Assembly: GCA_963696505.1 (NCBI GenBank)
Contig: CAVOKN010000012.1
Location: 1-64,000, forward strand
Reading direction: 5' to 3'
DNA from: CAVOKN01 sp963696505
GTDB lineage: Bacteria; Pseudomonadota; Gammaproteobacteria; Burkholderiales; Rhodocyclaceae
DNA length: 64,000 nt
Every line of letters starts with the position of its first letter. Position 1 is the stretch's first letter. The notes under the pieces were generated by a model that was given only the letters and a program-made list of their open reading frames with translations, ran no database searches and was not told the origin of the DNA. A program made the position numbers and the translations under genes. Shown piece after piece: positions 1 through 7,494 of the stretch.

Positions 1-182
1 CCAGTCGGAACGTCCGACCGCACGCGCGTGACGGCAATGAGGTGGCGAGCTGCCCTACGCGATCCACAAAGCATTCTCGGCGATCCGTGCCGGGAGGCCT
101 GCTTCGCCTTACGGACGCGAGGCCGAGCGGAAAGGCGATAGTCGTTTCAGCCCAACTCGAACCTGAGACCAATGTCGCTGTT

Positions 183-585
183 TTAAGCGCGCGCGTGGGA
201 CTGGAGCAAGCGGGCGCGAGCGAGGTTTCTCTCGAGCATCAGCCGCGGGTAGGGTTTAGGTCGGCGCTTGACCGCGCGAGGCTCAACACGCCCTGGGCGC
301 ACCAGAAGCCTGGCGCCGGCGATCGCGGCCAGCACATAGCCCCACAACTCTCGGCCGCGCCGACCCGCATGGTGACGCAGCTCCTGCTGGAAAGCGCGAA
401 GCGTACTCAGCGTCGCCTTGAAGCTCAGCCGGCGCGGTAGCACCCCCGCGGCTTTGGCCGCCTGGGCCATGACCGCGCACACCAAGTTGTAGCCCAACAG
501 ATACGCTGAGATCTCCCGATGCACCATGTGCGGCGTCTTACAGCGCAGCTCGCCCATTCCGAGCAGTTCCTTGATCGAACATTCC
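183..585 (-). pseudogene. IS4-family transposase, C-terminal remnant
   Basis: The reading frame encodes only the last ~130 residues of an IS4-family DDE transposase. It aligns by eye with the C-terminus of the complete IS4 transposase at 29354-30757: both share an SIK..GM..LRCK stretch, then the segments VCAVMAQAA/IRAVMAQAA, and an RVEPRAVKRRPKP tail. The N-terminal two thirds, with both catalytic Asp and the YREK Glu, are missing. The break coincides with the left end of the IS1595 element at 586, so that insertion, or a deletion next to it, destroyed the gene. The apparent ATG upstream lies inside the IS1595 terminal repeat and is not a real start. Remnant status is clear; the exact original IS is not. 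Confidence 0.85.
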
Positions 586-1664
586 ATGCTTATCCGGTTG
601 CTTCCCAAACGTGAAGCTGCGATCATTTTTGCACTGTGGTCGCCAGACTCCCGTTCCCGACGTCACTCCCGGACTTCATGCGGCTCTTCCCGGATGATGC
701 GGCTTGTGCGGCGCACCTGGAAAAGGTCCGGTGGCCTGGCGGCTTCGTCTGCCAGTACTGCGGTTTACATGACGAGCCGAGCCGCTTCCCGAACCGTTCT
801 TCCGTTGTGCTTCGATGTCGCAGCTGCAAGCGTGACACGTCGCTTACGGCCGACACAGTCATGCAGCGGACGCACATGCCGATCTCGATCTGGTTTTGGG
901 CCGCGTACCTCGTGTCGAGTCAAACGCCGGGCATGAGCGCAGTGCAATTCCAGCGGCAACTCGGCCTGAAACGTTATGAGACGGCCTTCCAGATTCTGCA
1001 CAAGCTGCGTGTGGCAATGGTGCGCCCTGATCGTGACCGCATCGGAGGTGGCTTCCCGGTCGAGGTCGACGAGACGTGGGTCGGGGGCCGCACGCGCGGC
1101 GAAGGGCGCGGACGGCACCACAAGACGCTGGTCTTAGGCGCGATCGAAGCGCGCAAGCGCAAAGTGAACGACAGGCAAAGGGATCCCAGCAAGGCATTGC
1201 CGCTTCGGGGTGGCCTCTACGCCGGGCGCCTGCGCCTGCACGTCGCTCCTGACCGCTCGGCGAAATCGCTTGAGGGCTTCGTGCTTGACTCGGTGCAGCC
1301 AGGTACGCACATCACGACCGACGATTGGTCGGGCTACGACCCCCTCGCGCTGCAAGGCTACCGACTCACCCAGGCTGCGCAACGCGGCGACGCCGACATC
1401 ACAGAGAAGCACTTGCCGCTCATCCACCTCGTCTTCGGCAACCTGAAAACCTGGCTGAATGGCGTTCACCACGGCGTCTCGCCGCAGCACCTTCAGGCAT
1501 ACCTGAACGAATTCACGTTCCGCTTCAACCGGCGGTTCTTCCCCTTCACTGCCTTCCAGAGCCTGCTCGGGATCGGAGCCGCGACGCAGCCGACGACCTA
1601 CGACGCGTTCTACAACACGGGGCGCCGCCCGAAGCCTCCCGTTGGGAACTAACCGGATAAGCAT
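586..1664 (+). mobile_element. IS1595-family insertion sequence, complete
   Basis: A ~1.08 kb element bounded by 23-bp terminal inverted repeats at 586-608 and 1642-1664. The repeats match at 21 of 23 positions; the left one begins ATGCTTATCCGGTT. It carries a single transposase gene. The flanks are AACATTCC on the left and TCCTCAGT on the right, so no clean 8-bp target duplication is visible. IS4 sequence lies on the left and unrelated ISL3-like sequence on the right, which suggests a deletion or recombination at one end after insertion. Confidence 0.85.
636..1652 (+). CDS. IS1595-family (ISXO2-like) transposase
   Basis: A 338-residue DDE transposase that should catalyse cut-and-paste or replicative movement of its element. 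The N-terminus has a zinc-ribbon pair, CQYC and CRSC, at about residues 39-70, as expected for ISXO2-like transposases. Catalytic acidic residues are visible in VEVDETWVGGR and ITTDDWSGY. The C-terminal block LIHLVFGNLKTWLNGVHHGV...LNEFTFRFNRR is the family signature. The start used is GTG at 636; no better ATG is available before the zinc ribbon. The gene is full length and uninterrupted, so the element may still be active. IS1595 elements often move as single genes, and no passenger gene is seen. Confidence 0.92.
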   Translation: MVARLPFPTSLPDFMRLFPDDAACAAHLEKVRWPGGFVCQYCGLHDEPSRFPNRSSVVLRCRSCKRDTSLTADTVMQRTHMPISIWFWAAYLVSSQTPGMSAVQFQRQLGLKRYETAFQILHKLRVAMVRPDRDRIGGGFPVEVDETWVGGRTRGEGRGRHHKTLVLGAIEARKRKVNDRQRDPSKALPLRGGLYAGRLRLHVAPDRSAKSLEGFVLDSVQPGTHITTDDWSGYDPLALQGYRLTQAAQRGDADITEKHLPLIHLVFGNLKTWLNGVHHGVSPQHLQAYLNEFTFRFNRRFFPFTAFQSLLGIGAATQPTTYDAFYNTGRRPKPPVGN

Positions 1665-1667
1665 TCC

Positions 1668-1956
1668 TCAGTCGTTGTGCTCTGCGTCGTTCTGTTCATG
1701 GTGTGGATCCGTAAGTTTCCGCTTCCAGCTGTGCCCCAGGAAGGGTCGCAGGTATCGGCGCTCTGCGGCGCCGGACACCTCGTCTTTCCCGGTCTGCGTT
1801 ATGCCGGCATTGGGGGCACAGGCTTGGGCATGCGTGGTCGGCGCGTCGATCCGAAGGGTAAGAATGCTCCGCTCGGCTTGAATCGGAGACGGGCGGATCG
1901 CCGGCTTCATTGCCGGCGGGAGAGCGATTGGCACGGATCGCGCCACGGGGCTATGC
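1668..1956 (-). pseudogene. ISL3-type transposase N-terminal remnant, frameshifted
   Basis: On the minus strand one frame gives ILTLRIDAPTTHAQ and the neighbouring frame continues as ACPQCRHNADRERRGVRRR. Joined, they resemble the start of ISL3 transposases: a beta strand followed by a CPxC zinc-finger half and a basic R-rich run. No longer reading frame is present and nothing downstream continues the gene. This is a weak, by-eye assignment to a degraded fragment. It would fit other ISL3 material in the window (34597-35760). Confidence 0.4.
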
Positions 1957-2053
1957 AGACTTGAAGCATTGTTCGATCCAGGCTCCGGCACTGGGAAATA
2001 CACGTAGCCATAAAGATATTTGACTTTCTCTAAGGAAACTCATATGTTTCGGC

Positions 2054-2704
2054 ATGCCCGCGCTTTCCCAGATCCAAAGCCACCTCCGTTACCCGCTCAC
2101 TGCCATCCTAGGTAGCGCAGGTAGCGTGCGTGTCCTGCGTGCGCTCGCCGCAGACCGGTCACCGCAGTCGGCTCCGCGACTCGCCAGCGTGGCCGGCCTC
2201 ACGCCGCAAGGGGTGCGGCTGGTCCTGGACGCGCTCGCGCGACAGCAACTGGTGGTCATCCACGGCTCGGGACGAACCCAGCTCTACGCGCTGAGTCCAT
2301 TGCATCCATTGGCCGGCGCACTCGTTGCGTTGTTCCAGGAGGAGCAACAGCGCTGGGATGCGCTGCTTGATTCGATTCGCAAGGTGCTGGCCGAGCGCGG
2401 CCCGGCGCTCAGCGCTGCCTGGCTCTACGGCAGTGTTGCCCGAGGAGAGGACTCGCCTTCCAGCGACGTCGATATTGCAATCCTGGTCCGCTCCCAGGGC
2501 GAGGCCGATCAGGTTCGGGCGGATCTGATTCCCATCGAGGACCGACACCAACTGCGCATCTCGCTGACGGCGCTCACGTCGAAGGATCTGGCGGCCCTGC
2601 CTGAGGATGATCCCTGGTGGTCCGATGTCGTGCGCGATGGCCGGGTCCTCAAGGGCCCTGCGCCTGATCAGGTGCGCCGTCGACTGGCGAAGGTCGCTGC
2701 ATGA
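2054..2704 (+). CDS. wHTH-MNT nucleotidyltransferase-domain protein (antitoxin-like)
   Basis: A 216-residue protein with two parts. Residues ~1-85 look like a winged helix-turn-helix domain (VRVLRALA...LTPQGVRLVLDALARQQLV). Residues ~115-200 are a minimal nucleotidyltransferase domain with the Pol-beta signature GSVARGEDSPSSDVDIAIL (G-S-x-x-R-G...D-x-D). In MNT/HEPN modules the MNT partner modifies or neutralises the HEPN partner, so this is probably the antitoxin and may also bind DNA at its own promoter. It overlaps the next gene by ATGA, which implies translational coupling. Start at 2054 was chosen because the wHTH begins soon after; AAGGAAA lies about 16 nt upstream, somewhat far for a ribosome site. 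Confidence 0.75.
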   Translation: MPALSQIQSHLRYPLTAILGSAGSVRVLRALAADRSPQSAPRLASVAGLTPQGVRLVLDALARQQLVVIHGSGRTQLYALSPLHPLAGALVALFQEEQQRWDALLDSIRKVLAERGPALSAAWLYGSVARGEDSPSSDVDIAILVRSQGEADQVRADLIPIEDRHQLRISLTALTSKDLAALPEDDPWWSDVVRDGRVLKGPAPDQVRRRLAKVAA

Positions 2705-3108
2705 CAAACCGGGGGCCTCGCAAGCTGGTCGACGCCGCGCATTCGTCGGCGCGGCTGTTGCAGGCGCGCGAGTTCCACGAGTCGGCCCGCAGTCTGGTCA
2801 CGATTGGCCAGAGCAAGAGCTACAACGGCGCCATCACGCTCATGATCACGGCCGCGATCGCCTACGGCGATGCGATGACGGCCAAGGCCAAGGGCGTTGT
2901 GAACAAGCAGGATCACCAGAGTGCCCCGAGGCTGCTGCGCGAGGCGCTGGGCAACCGTCTGCCCGACAGGCAGGAGAAGTTCTTTCGCAAGCTGCTCGGC
3001 CGCAAGGACGAGGTCAACTACGGCGCTCGGAGCACCCCGCTCGAAGAGGCGCAGCGGCTGTTGGCAGAGCTGGACGAATTCGCAGCCTGGGCGGAGGGCA
3101 TGCTGTGA
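2701..3108 (+). CDS. HEPN-like small helical protein, partner of the MNT gene
   Basis: A 135-residue, mainly helical protein. It is translationally coupled to the MNT-domain gene by a 4-nt ATGA overlap. The order MNT first, HEPN second, the length, and a helical region ending with GRKDEVNYG fit the HEPN superfamily, whose toxic members are RNases with an R-x4-6-H motif. Here the expected His is Asn or Tyr, so RNase activity is not assured. The repeated small polar helix (YNGAITLMITAAIAYGDAMTAK) is typical of the substrate-side helix. HEPN assignment rests on context and pattern only. No other gene follows in the operon. Confidence 0.6.
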   Translation: MTNRGPRKLVDAAHSSARLLQAREFHESARSLVTIGQSKSYNGAITLMITAAIAYGDAMTAKAKGVVNKQDHQSAPRLLREALGNRLPDRQEKFFRKLLGRKDEVNYGARSTPLEEAQRLLAELDEFAAWAEGML

Positions 3109-3271
3109 CACGCTCCTACAGCGGGGTTGGTGTAGCAAGCTGCCTTGGGTAAGCGTGTCCATCGATGATCGTGCCGGTCACTACGCCTCTTGGCGTCACA
3201 ACAAAGCCCAACGGTCGAGGGCAGCCAAGCGGGTAGATCGAGGCGTCAACGGCCGCATCGACAGCACCCAG

Positions 3272-3560
3272 TCATTGATCCATCGCGGTTTCACGGATCG
3301 ACACCCTGGATAGCACGTTGGTATTGTCCGCAAAACCCAGCGCGAGGATCTCGCGAGTCGAGTGAGTCGAGGTCGAGGTCGAGGTCGAGGTCGAGGTCGA
3401 AGGTCAGGATGATTCGGCCTTCCTGACGTGCCCGCAGAGCAATCTCTACGTCCGTGGCGCGCTGCAGGCCAATCTGGCGCACATGAACCGCGTCGTGGCC
3501 AGCAGTGTTGAGGTAGGCAAACGTTTTCGGGGAAATCCCGGCGTCGGCCAGGAACTTCAT
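3272..3560 (-). pseudogene. DUF5615 PIN-like toxin, disrupted by a hexanucleotide repeat
   Basis: The N-terminus (MKFLADAGISPKTFAYL..AGHDAVHVRQIGL, then GRIILTFDLD) matches DUF5615, a PIN-like fold found in DUF433-linked toxin-antitoxin pairs; conserved Asp residues are visible at positions 6 and in TFDLD. After TFDLD the frame enters five tandem GAGGTC units and becomes LDLDLDLDLD, then runs out of the family. In another frame just past the repeat, EILALGFADNTNVLS appears, which looks like the native C-terminus, ending at 3272. Repeat expansion therefore caused a frameshift and the toxin is probably dead. Its start overlaps the stop of the DUF433 gene by 4 nt. Confidence 0.75.
3366..3405. 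repeat. (GAGGTC)n hexanucleotide microsatellite
   Basis: Five perfect tandem GAGGTC units at 3369-3398, flanked by partial or imperfect units. They lie in the 3' half of the DUF5615 gene, where they encode alternating Asp-Leu on the minus strand. Such tracts can gain or lose units by slippage. Whole-unit changes keep the frame, but the imperfect edges do not. Confidence 0.95.
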
Positions 3561-3790
3561 GCAGCCGAGGCTGGCAGCGGAAAGACCTGATCCTCGGCGG
3601 CCATCGCAACGTAGCGCAGCGCCTGGCGTATGTCCTCGCTATCGAGGTCCGGGAACTCGGCGAGAATGTCCTCGCTGCTCATTCCGTTGGCCACCAGATT
3701 GACGATGTGCGCAGCCGATATCCGCAAGCCGCGCAGCGTGGCGCGGCCAGCAAGGACATTCGGGTCGAACGTGATGCGGTCGAACATCAT
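3557..3790 (-). CDS. DUF433 antitoxin
   Basis: A 77-residue protein starting MMFDRITFDPNVLAGRATLRG, the signature of DUF433 (PF04255-like) antitoxins. A short winged-helix segment follows (ISAAHIVNLVANGMSSEDILAEFP, DLDSEDIRQALRY). It should bind and neutralise the DUF5615 PIN-like toxin encoded directly downstream, and probably represses the operon. The start at 3790 (ATG ATG) was chosen because the family always begins with this motif; further upstream sequence is low-quality. The 4-nt overlap with the toxin start shows coupling. Since the toxin is frameshifted, this is an orphan antitoxin in practice. Confidence 0.85.
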   Translation of the reverse strand: MMFDRITFDPNVLAGRATLRGLRISAAHIVNLVANGMSSEDILAEFPDLDSEDIRQALRYVAMAAEDQVFPLPASAA

Positions 3791-4076
3791 GGGCGCCGAT
3801 TCTAGCGCCGCCGTACAAGCGGTGCGCCACGGCCACTTCCGCCGACGACTCCGGTTGAAGCAGTGTCGCCAGATGCGACCTGGCACCACGATGATGGCAC
3901 CTCATGTCGCTGCCGGGCTGGCGCATCTCGACCCGTCGGAGACATACACGCCTCCCAATACCAGTCCCTCAACCAAGGCAACAACGAAACGGCGGGCAAC
4001 CCGGCCGTTCGGAGTCGCGCGACCCCGGTCAGCCCGTCAGCTAACTTGGTGTCGCGGGCGATTCCGGGGCCGCTCG

Positions 4077-4526
4077 TCACTTCGCCTGTCCCACCTGCCC
4101 CGTGTAGCTCAACCCCTTCAGATCCTCTTCCCCGGTCTTCTTGTCCACCAGTTCCGGATAGACCCGATACACGATCACGCCCAGGCCGACCGACATGCGC
4201 ACGTACTGTTCCTGGCGGGGCTCCAGCGTGAAGGTGAGTTTCTTGTCGACCTCGGTGGTGAGATTGACTTCGTAGTTGCCGGGTGTGCGGTTGACGAAGA
4301 AGAACCCGCCGGGCTTGGAGTCGCCGACCTTCTCGCCGTTGAGCATCACTGAAGGCTGGATGCCCGACCCGAACGGATTGCTGGAGCGGAAGAAATAGAT
4401 GCGCCCCTGTTCCGCGGCCAGCGTCGCGAAGCCGCCGCGCACTTCTTCGTACTTCGGCCCGGTAGCACAGCCGGTCAGGAGACCCGCCAGGAGTCCGAGT
4501 GCGGCGATGCGAGTGACAAGGATCAT
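4077..4526 (-). CDS. DUF2846-type outer-membrane/periplasmic lipoprotein
   Basis: A 149-residue protein with a type II signal peptide: MILVTRIAALGLLAGLLTGC, with the lipobox LLTGC and Cys at residue 20. The mature part has the DUF2846 pattern: EQGRIYFFRSSNPFGSGI, VMLNGEKVG, GGFFFVNRTPGNYEV and a PRQEQYVRMSVGLG beta segment. It is probably a small beta-sandwich domain anchored to a membrane. No enzymatic role is known for the family. It lies 9 nt after another lipoprotein gene on the same strand, so the two are likely co-transcribed. Confidence 0.8.
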   Translation of the reverse strand: MILVTRIAALGLLAGLLTGCATGPKYEEVRGGFATLAAEQGRIYFFRSSNPFGSGIQPSVMLNGEKVGDSKPGGFFFVNRTPGNYEVNLTTEVDKKLTFTLEPRQEQYVRMSVGLGVIVYRVYPELVDKKTGEEDLKGLSYTGQVGQAK

Positions 4527-4535
4527 GTTTGCTCC

Positions 4536-4937
4536 CTATGGGCTGACGGGTTTGAATTCGATGCGGGTGCGTGCCGACTGAGGTACGAATGCCTTCTCCA
4601 CCGGCAGATAGAACCCGACCAGTTCGCTTCCCGCCACCACCAGCAAGGCTTCATGGACGTGGGCACCTTCGACGGTGAATGCGCCGCCGATGATCTTGTA
4701 GACGTGACCCTGGGGCAGCGTGCCGGCTTCGGCCCAGCGCGAGCCGCGCGGCAGCCGGCGCGAGTAGCCGGAGTCGAGGACGATCTCGGCATCCTGCTGG
4801 ATCTCCAAGACCTGGCTCGACGTGGCTGCCGCCGGCGTCAGCGTGACCGGCTGGCGGACGACCTCGTGGGCGCAGCCGGCTGCGAAGATCAAGCAGGCTG
4901 CCAGGAGATACGAACTTGCTCTCACGTTCGCGCGCAT
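4536..4937 (-). CDS. predicted lipoprotein of unknown function
   Basis: A 133-residue protein with a signal peptide and lipobox (YLLAACLIFAAGC, Cys at about residue 22). The mature part is mostly beta (VLEIQQDAEIVLDSGYSRRLPRG, HVYKIIGGAFTVEG, EALLVVAGSELVGFYLP) and has no motif I recognise. It is the upstream gene of a two-lipoprotein unit with 4077-4526, separated by 9 nt. Its start region overlaps the 3' end of the REP-associated transposase gene by 16 nt. Export and lipidation are well supported; the function is unknown. Confidence 0.75.
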   Translation of the reverse strand: MRANVRASSYLLAACLIFAAGCAHEVVRQPVTLTPAAATSSQVLEIQQDAEIVLDSGYSRRLPRGSRWAEAGTLPQGHVYKIIGGAFTVEGAHVHEALLVVAGSELVGFYLPVEKAFVPQSARTRIEFKPVSP

Positions 4938-5656
4938 CTCAGAACAAGTCTCCGGTGGATCCGGTCCGGCGCCTCGTTCGGCGGCCGGCCGGCCTTGCGC
5001 GGGGCGGCGCGGCGGTTGCCCAGGGCTTCGATTTGGCCGCGGAAGCGATCGTTGCCCAGTGCCCAGCCCTTGTTGGTCGCGTCGCGGATTTCGGCAAGCA
5101 GCTCCTCGCCCAGGGCTGCGCGGAAGAGCAGCCGGTAGGCGGCGCGGCGCGATGCCGCGTCTGATCCCAGGCGTCGATAGAGCTTGTGGTCGGTGAGCAG
5201 GTCGTCGCGCTCGCCGTCGGCATGCGCGCGGTAGCTTGACCAGGCATAGTCGCGCGGATGGGCCACCATACCGGCGCGCACAGGGTTGAGTTCGATGTAG
5301 CGCATGCAGGCGAACAGGTAGTCCTCAGCATCGATCACCGTGGACTTGTAGCGCCCTTCCCACAGGGTGCCGGTGCGCCGGTAGCGCTGGTTGAAGTGCT
5401 GCACGTAGCGCCGCCCGACCGATTGCAGGGTGCGCCCGGCACTTGCCTCCGCCGCCGGGGTGGCGAGCAGATGCAGGTGGTTGGGCATGAACACGTAGCC
5501 GTGGATCGCCAGCCCTTCGCCGTGCGCGGCATCGAGCAGGCAGTCGCGGAAGTATATGAAGTCTGCGTCGTCGGCGAAGATGACCTGGCGGTTGTTGCCG
5601 CGCTGGATCAGGTGCAGCGGCACGCCAGGGACGCAGCAGCGCGGCAGGCGGGCCAT
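4922..5656 (-). CDS. REP-associated tyrosine transposase (RAYT, Y1 family)
   Basis: A 244-residue single-domain Y1 nuclease. The His-hydrophobic-His metal motif is MPNHLHLLATP and the nucleophile region is FNQRYRRTGTLWEGRYKS, with RYIELNPVRAGMV following. This is the diagnostic order for TnpA-REP proteins. These enzymes cut and join single-stranded DNA at REP palindromes. The start at 5656 (MARLPRCCVPG...HLIQRGNNR) is the standard family N-terminus. A REP-like palindrome lies immediately upstream at 5659-5684, consistent with a substrate site. The C-terminal ~80 residues, rich in Arg and Ala, are less conserved. It is full length and appears intact. Confidence 0.9.
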   Translation of the reverse strand: MARLPRCCVPGVPLHLIQRGNNRQVIFADDADFIYFRDCLLDAAHGEGLAIHGYVFMPNHLHLLATPAAEASAGRTLQSVGRRYVQHFNQRYRRTGTLWEGRYKSTVIDAEDYLFACMRYIELNPVRAGMVAHPRDYAWSSYRAHADGERDDLLTDHKLYRRLGSDAASRRAAYRLLFRAALGEELLAEIRDATNKGWALGNDRFRGQIEALGNRRAAPRKAGRPPNEAPDRIHRRLVLRCART

Positions 5657-5658
5657 CG

Positions 5659-5684
5659 GTAGGCGCCGAGGATCGCGTCCCTAC
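5659..5684. repeat. REP-like palindrome beside the RAYT gene
   Basis: An imperfect hairpin with GTAGG (5659-5663) and CCTAC (5680-5684) ends and a GC-rich middle (GGCGCC...GCGTC). The 5'-GTAG head is typical of RAYT-associated REPs. Only this one copy is apparent close to the gene, and it overlaps the stop codon of the ParE-like gene. Confidence 0.5.
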
Positions 5685-5971
5685 GCGGGATACTTCTGGT
5701 GCTGGTGCAGCACCCGGCCGATGCGTACGCGCCGGCCGACGATCCGATACACCAGGAGGAACGGATACTTGATGATCACCAGCTCGCGCGTGCCGGACAC
5801 GTGGCCGCGTCGGCCGATCTGCGGGTGGCTTTCAAGCAGGAGCGCGTTGCGACGTATCTCCGCCATGACCCGGTTTGCGGTGACTTGGCTGTACTCGGCG
5901 TAGACGGCCTCGATCGCCAGCAAGTCGCGGCCGGCCCGTGGCGACCACTCAAGCCGCTTGTTTGCCGGCAC
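5681..5971 (-). CDS. ParE/RelE-type toxin
   Basis: A 96-residue RelE/ParE-fold protein. The segments RLEWSPRAGRDLLAIEAVYAEY, AEIRRNALLLESHPQIGRRG, TRELVIIKYPFLLVYRIVG and VRIGRVLHQHQKYP are in the canonical order: N-terminal helices, a G-R-x-G turn, a beta hairpin and a C-terminal IxRVLHxxQ strand. ParE members poison gyrase; RelE members cut mRNA. The ParE-like C-terminus favours the former. I chose GTG at 5971 because it gives a normal N-terminus inside the 3' end of the antitoxin gene, with a 23-nt overlap; no ATG is suitable. It is predicted to form a heterocomplex with the upstream antitoxin. Confidence 0.85.
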   Translation of the reverse strand: MPANKRLEWSPRAGRDLLAIEAVYAEYSQVTANRVMAEIRRNALLLESHPQIGRRGHVSGTRELVIIKYPFLLVYRIVGRRVRIGRVLHQHQKYPA

Positions 5972-6200
5972 GCCGGGACCGTTGGGCGGCGACCGCGGCG
6001 AACACCTGCTCGGTCGTCCTCCAGCCTTCCGTGTCGCCCGATTCGAAGCCGGCGCGTATCGCCTTCTCCCGCCATTCCAGGAGATCAAGATGCGCGGCGA
6101 TCGCTTGGCGCGCCAGTTGCTGGGGTGAGGCGTGCGCTTTGGCGGCGGCCGTAGCCAGCCGGGACTCAAGGGCCTTGGGCAGTGCGATCGGATCAGACAT
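5949..6200 (-). CDS. RHH-type antitoxin of the ParE-like toxin
   Basis: An 83-residue protein beginning MSDPIALPKALESRLATAAA, which looks like a ribbon-helix-helix DNA-binding segment: a short strand followed by two helices (AHASPQQLARQAIAAHLD). The C-terminal helix (EWREKAIRAGFESGDTEGWR) would wrap the toxin. The start at 6200 was chosen over an upstream in-frame ATG at 6263 because the RHH fold begins here. It is the first gene of the toxin-antitoxin operon, and RHH antitoxins normally repress their own promoter. Family assignment is by pattern; pairing with a clear ParE homologue raises confidence. Confidence 0.8.
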   Translation of the reverse strand: MSDPIALPKALESRLATAAAKAHASPQQLARQAIAAHLDLLEWREKAIRAGFESGDTEGWRTTEQVFAAVAAQRSRRAGKQAA

Positions 6201-6393
6201 GGCGGTCTTGGGGGGAAACGAGGGTTGGGGAAAGTCTAGCATGCAGGTATTCCTGCCACCCATGACTCTGGCGACGGGACGTCAACTCGGGCGGCGCCCA
6301 TCGATGGATCAAGGCCAGAGCTTTCCAGACAACGTGACTCTGACTCCGCATTCTTTTGACCCCGCCTTCTTCCTGCTAACCCCGATTTCTTCC

Positions 6394-6681
6394 CTACGCC
6401 AAGAATCTCAGGATTTCCTCCAGAAAAGCGCGGGTCGACCCCGAGAACGCGGAGGGGGTGATGTCGGGATGGAAGATCCTTTCGAAATCCTCTTCCATCG
6501 TTTCCGAGTGCTCATTGAGAAACGCGGAGATTTCGGCTCGCAGCACCGCCTGCTGGTCAGCGGGGGTGACCGCTCGAAATGCGCCGATGACCTCCGCTAC
6601 CGAGTCGCCCTCGATGTCGTAATCCTGGTGAAACCAACCGCCAAGTAGATCGGCGAGTCGCGGATAATAGTTGGCAGTCAT
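6394..6681 (-). CDS. CdiI-like immunity protein
   Basis: A 95-residue acidic protein with YPRLADLLGGWFHQDYDIEGDS near the N-terminus. The L-x-G-(W/Y)-F-H-Q-D-(Y/W) pattern is that of the CdiI_2-type contact-dependent-inhibition immunity family. The rest is helical (FLNEHSETMEEDFERIF). It starts 10 nt after the end of the RNase A-like toxin region, in the same orientation, as expected for an immunity gene that protects the producer from its own toxin in the cytoplasm. It is intact, while the toxin frame is broken, so it may persist as orphan immunity. Confidence 0.75.
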   Translation of the reverse strand: MTANYYPRLADLLGGWFHQDYDIEGDSVAEVIGAFRAVTPADQQAVLRAEISAFLNEHSETMEEDFERIFHPDITPSAFSGSTRAFLEEILRFLA

Positions 6682-6691
6682 GGGGTTTCCA

Positions 6692-7494
6692 TCAAGGTTT
6701 TGGGTAGGAGGTGAGGACGAAGTAAACCCGATTCTCGGTGATCACCTTGCGCACCACCACAACCATCTTGGTCATGTTGGTTAACTGCCCGGTGCTGCGC
6801 ACCACACCTTGGCCGATGACTCGACCCGCATCATAGGTGAACGCTGTGGTTTGGCCGGGATTAGCGGTCTTGGCCCAAACCTTGATTGCATCCTTGTTAG
6901 CGCGCAAGGCAGCCGCTACCGCGCGTTCCGCCTCCTGCAAGGTCTGAAGGTCGACGCGGCCGGGATTGTCGGCTGCTGGGCCAGTCGAGAACGCAACTGG
7001 CCTTCAGTGCGTCCGACATGGCGGGCGATGGTATGCCCGCCAGCGGCTTCCTCGGCCGCGAGGCTGATCGCGCCACGGCGTATCGCGATCGCCCGAGCCA
7101 CACCGGCGAAACCTGCTATGAGAGGAACGGCAACGTCAACCGCAAAGCCGACGTTGCCCGCGGTCTGTGGGTCGGCGCCCAAGACCACGGCGGCGGCGGC
7201 CACCGCTTGCGAAGTTAGCGTGGTATGGGTCCGCCCCGAGACCACCTGCATGATGCCGCTCGATGTGGTGTCGGCGCCATGCACGGCCAGCGCACCACCG
7301 GCGATCTTGGTGATCGTGGTTGGTTCCGGTGTGAGCAGCAGAACGGCGCTCCCGACCAGCTCCAACGCTCCTCCCGCTACGGTCGCCGCGCCCCAAAACC
7401 GATTGGTCCAACTACTCGACTCCTCGATCGAGTCATTTTCAAGAATCGCCGCGAACTGCAATGGCGTGAGGACGATATCTAGACCTTCTTCCAT
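6692..7494 (-). pseudogene. RNase A-like polymorphic toxin, single frameshift
   Basis: The N-terminal frame (from ATG 7494, preceded by GGAGG at 7501-7505) contains hydrophobic stretches (ELVGSAVLLLTP, GFAVDVAVPLIAGFAGVARAIAI) and then AAGGHTIARHVGRTEGQLRSRL, the start of the bacterial RNase A-like toxin domain seen in CdiA-CT proteins; the His residues are catalytic candidates. After PAASTF the frame is lost near 6950. The next frame resumes as LQEAERAVAAAL...YDAGRVIG...VLTSYPKP, the rest of that domain, ending at 6692. One missing C in TTCCAG would restore a ~267-residue protein. No large adhesin is attached, so this is a stand-alone or displaced toxin cassette. Confidence 0.75.
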
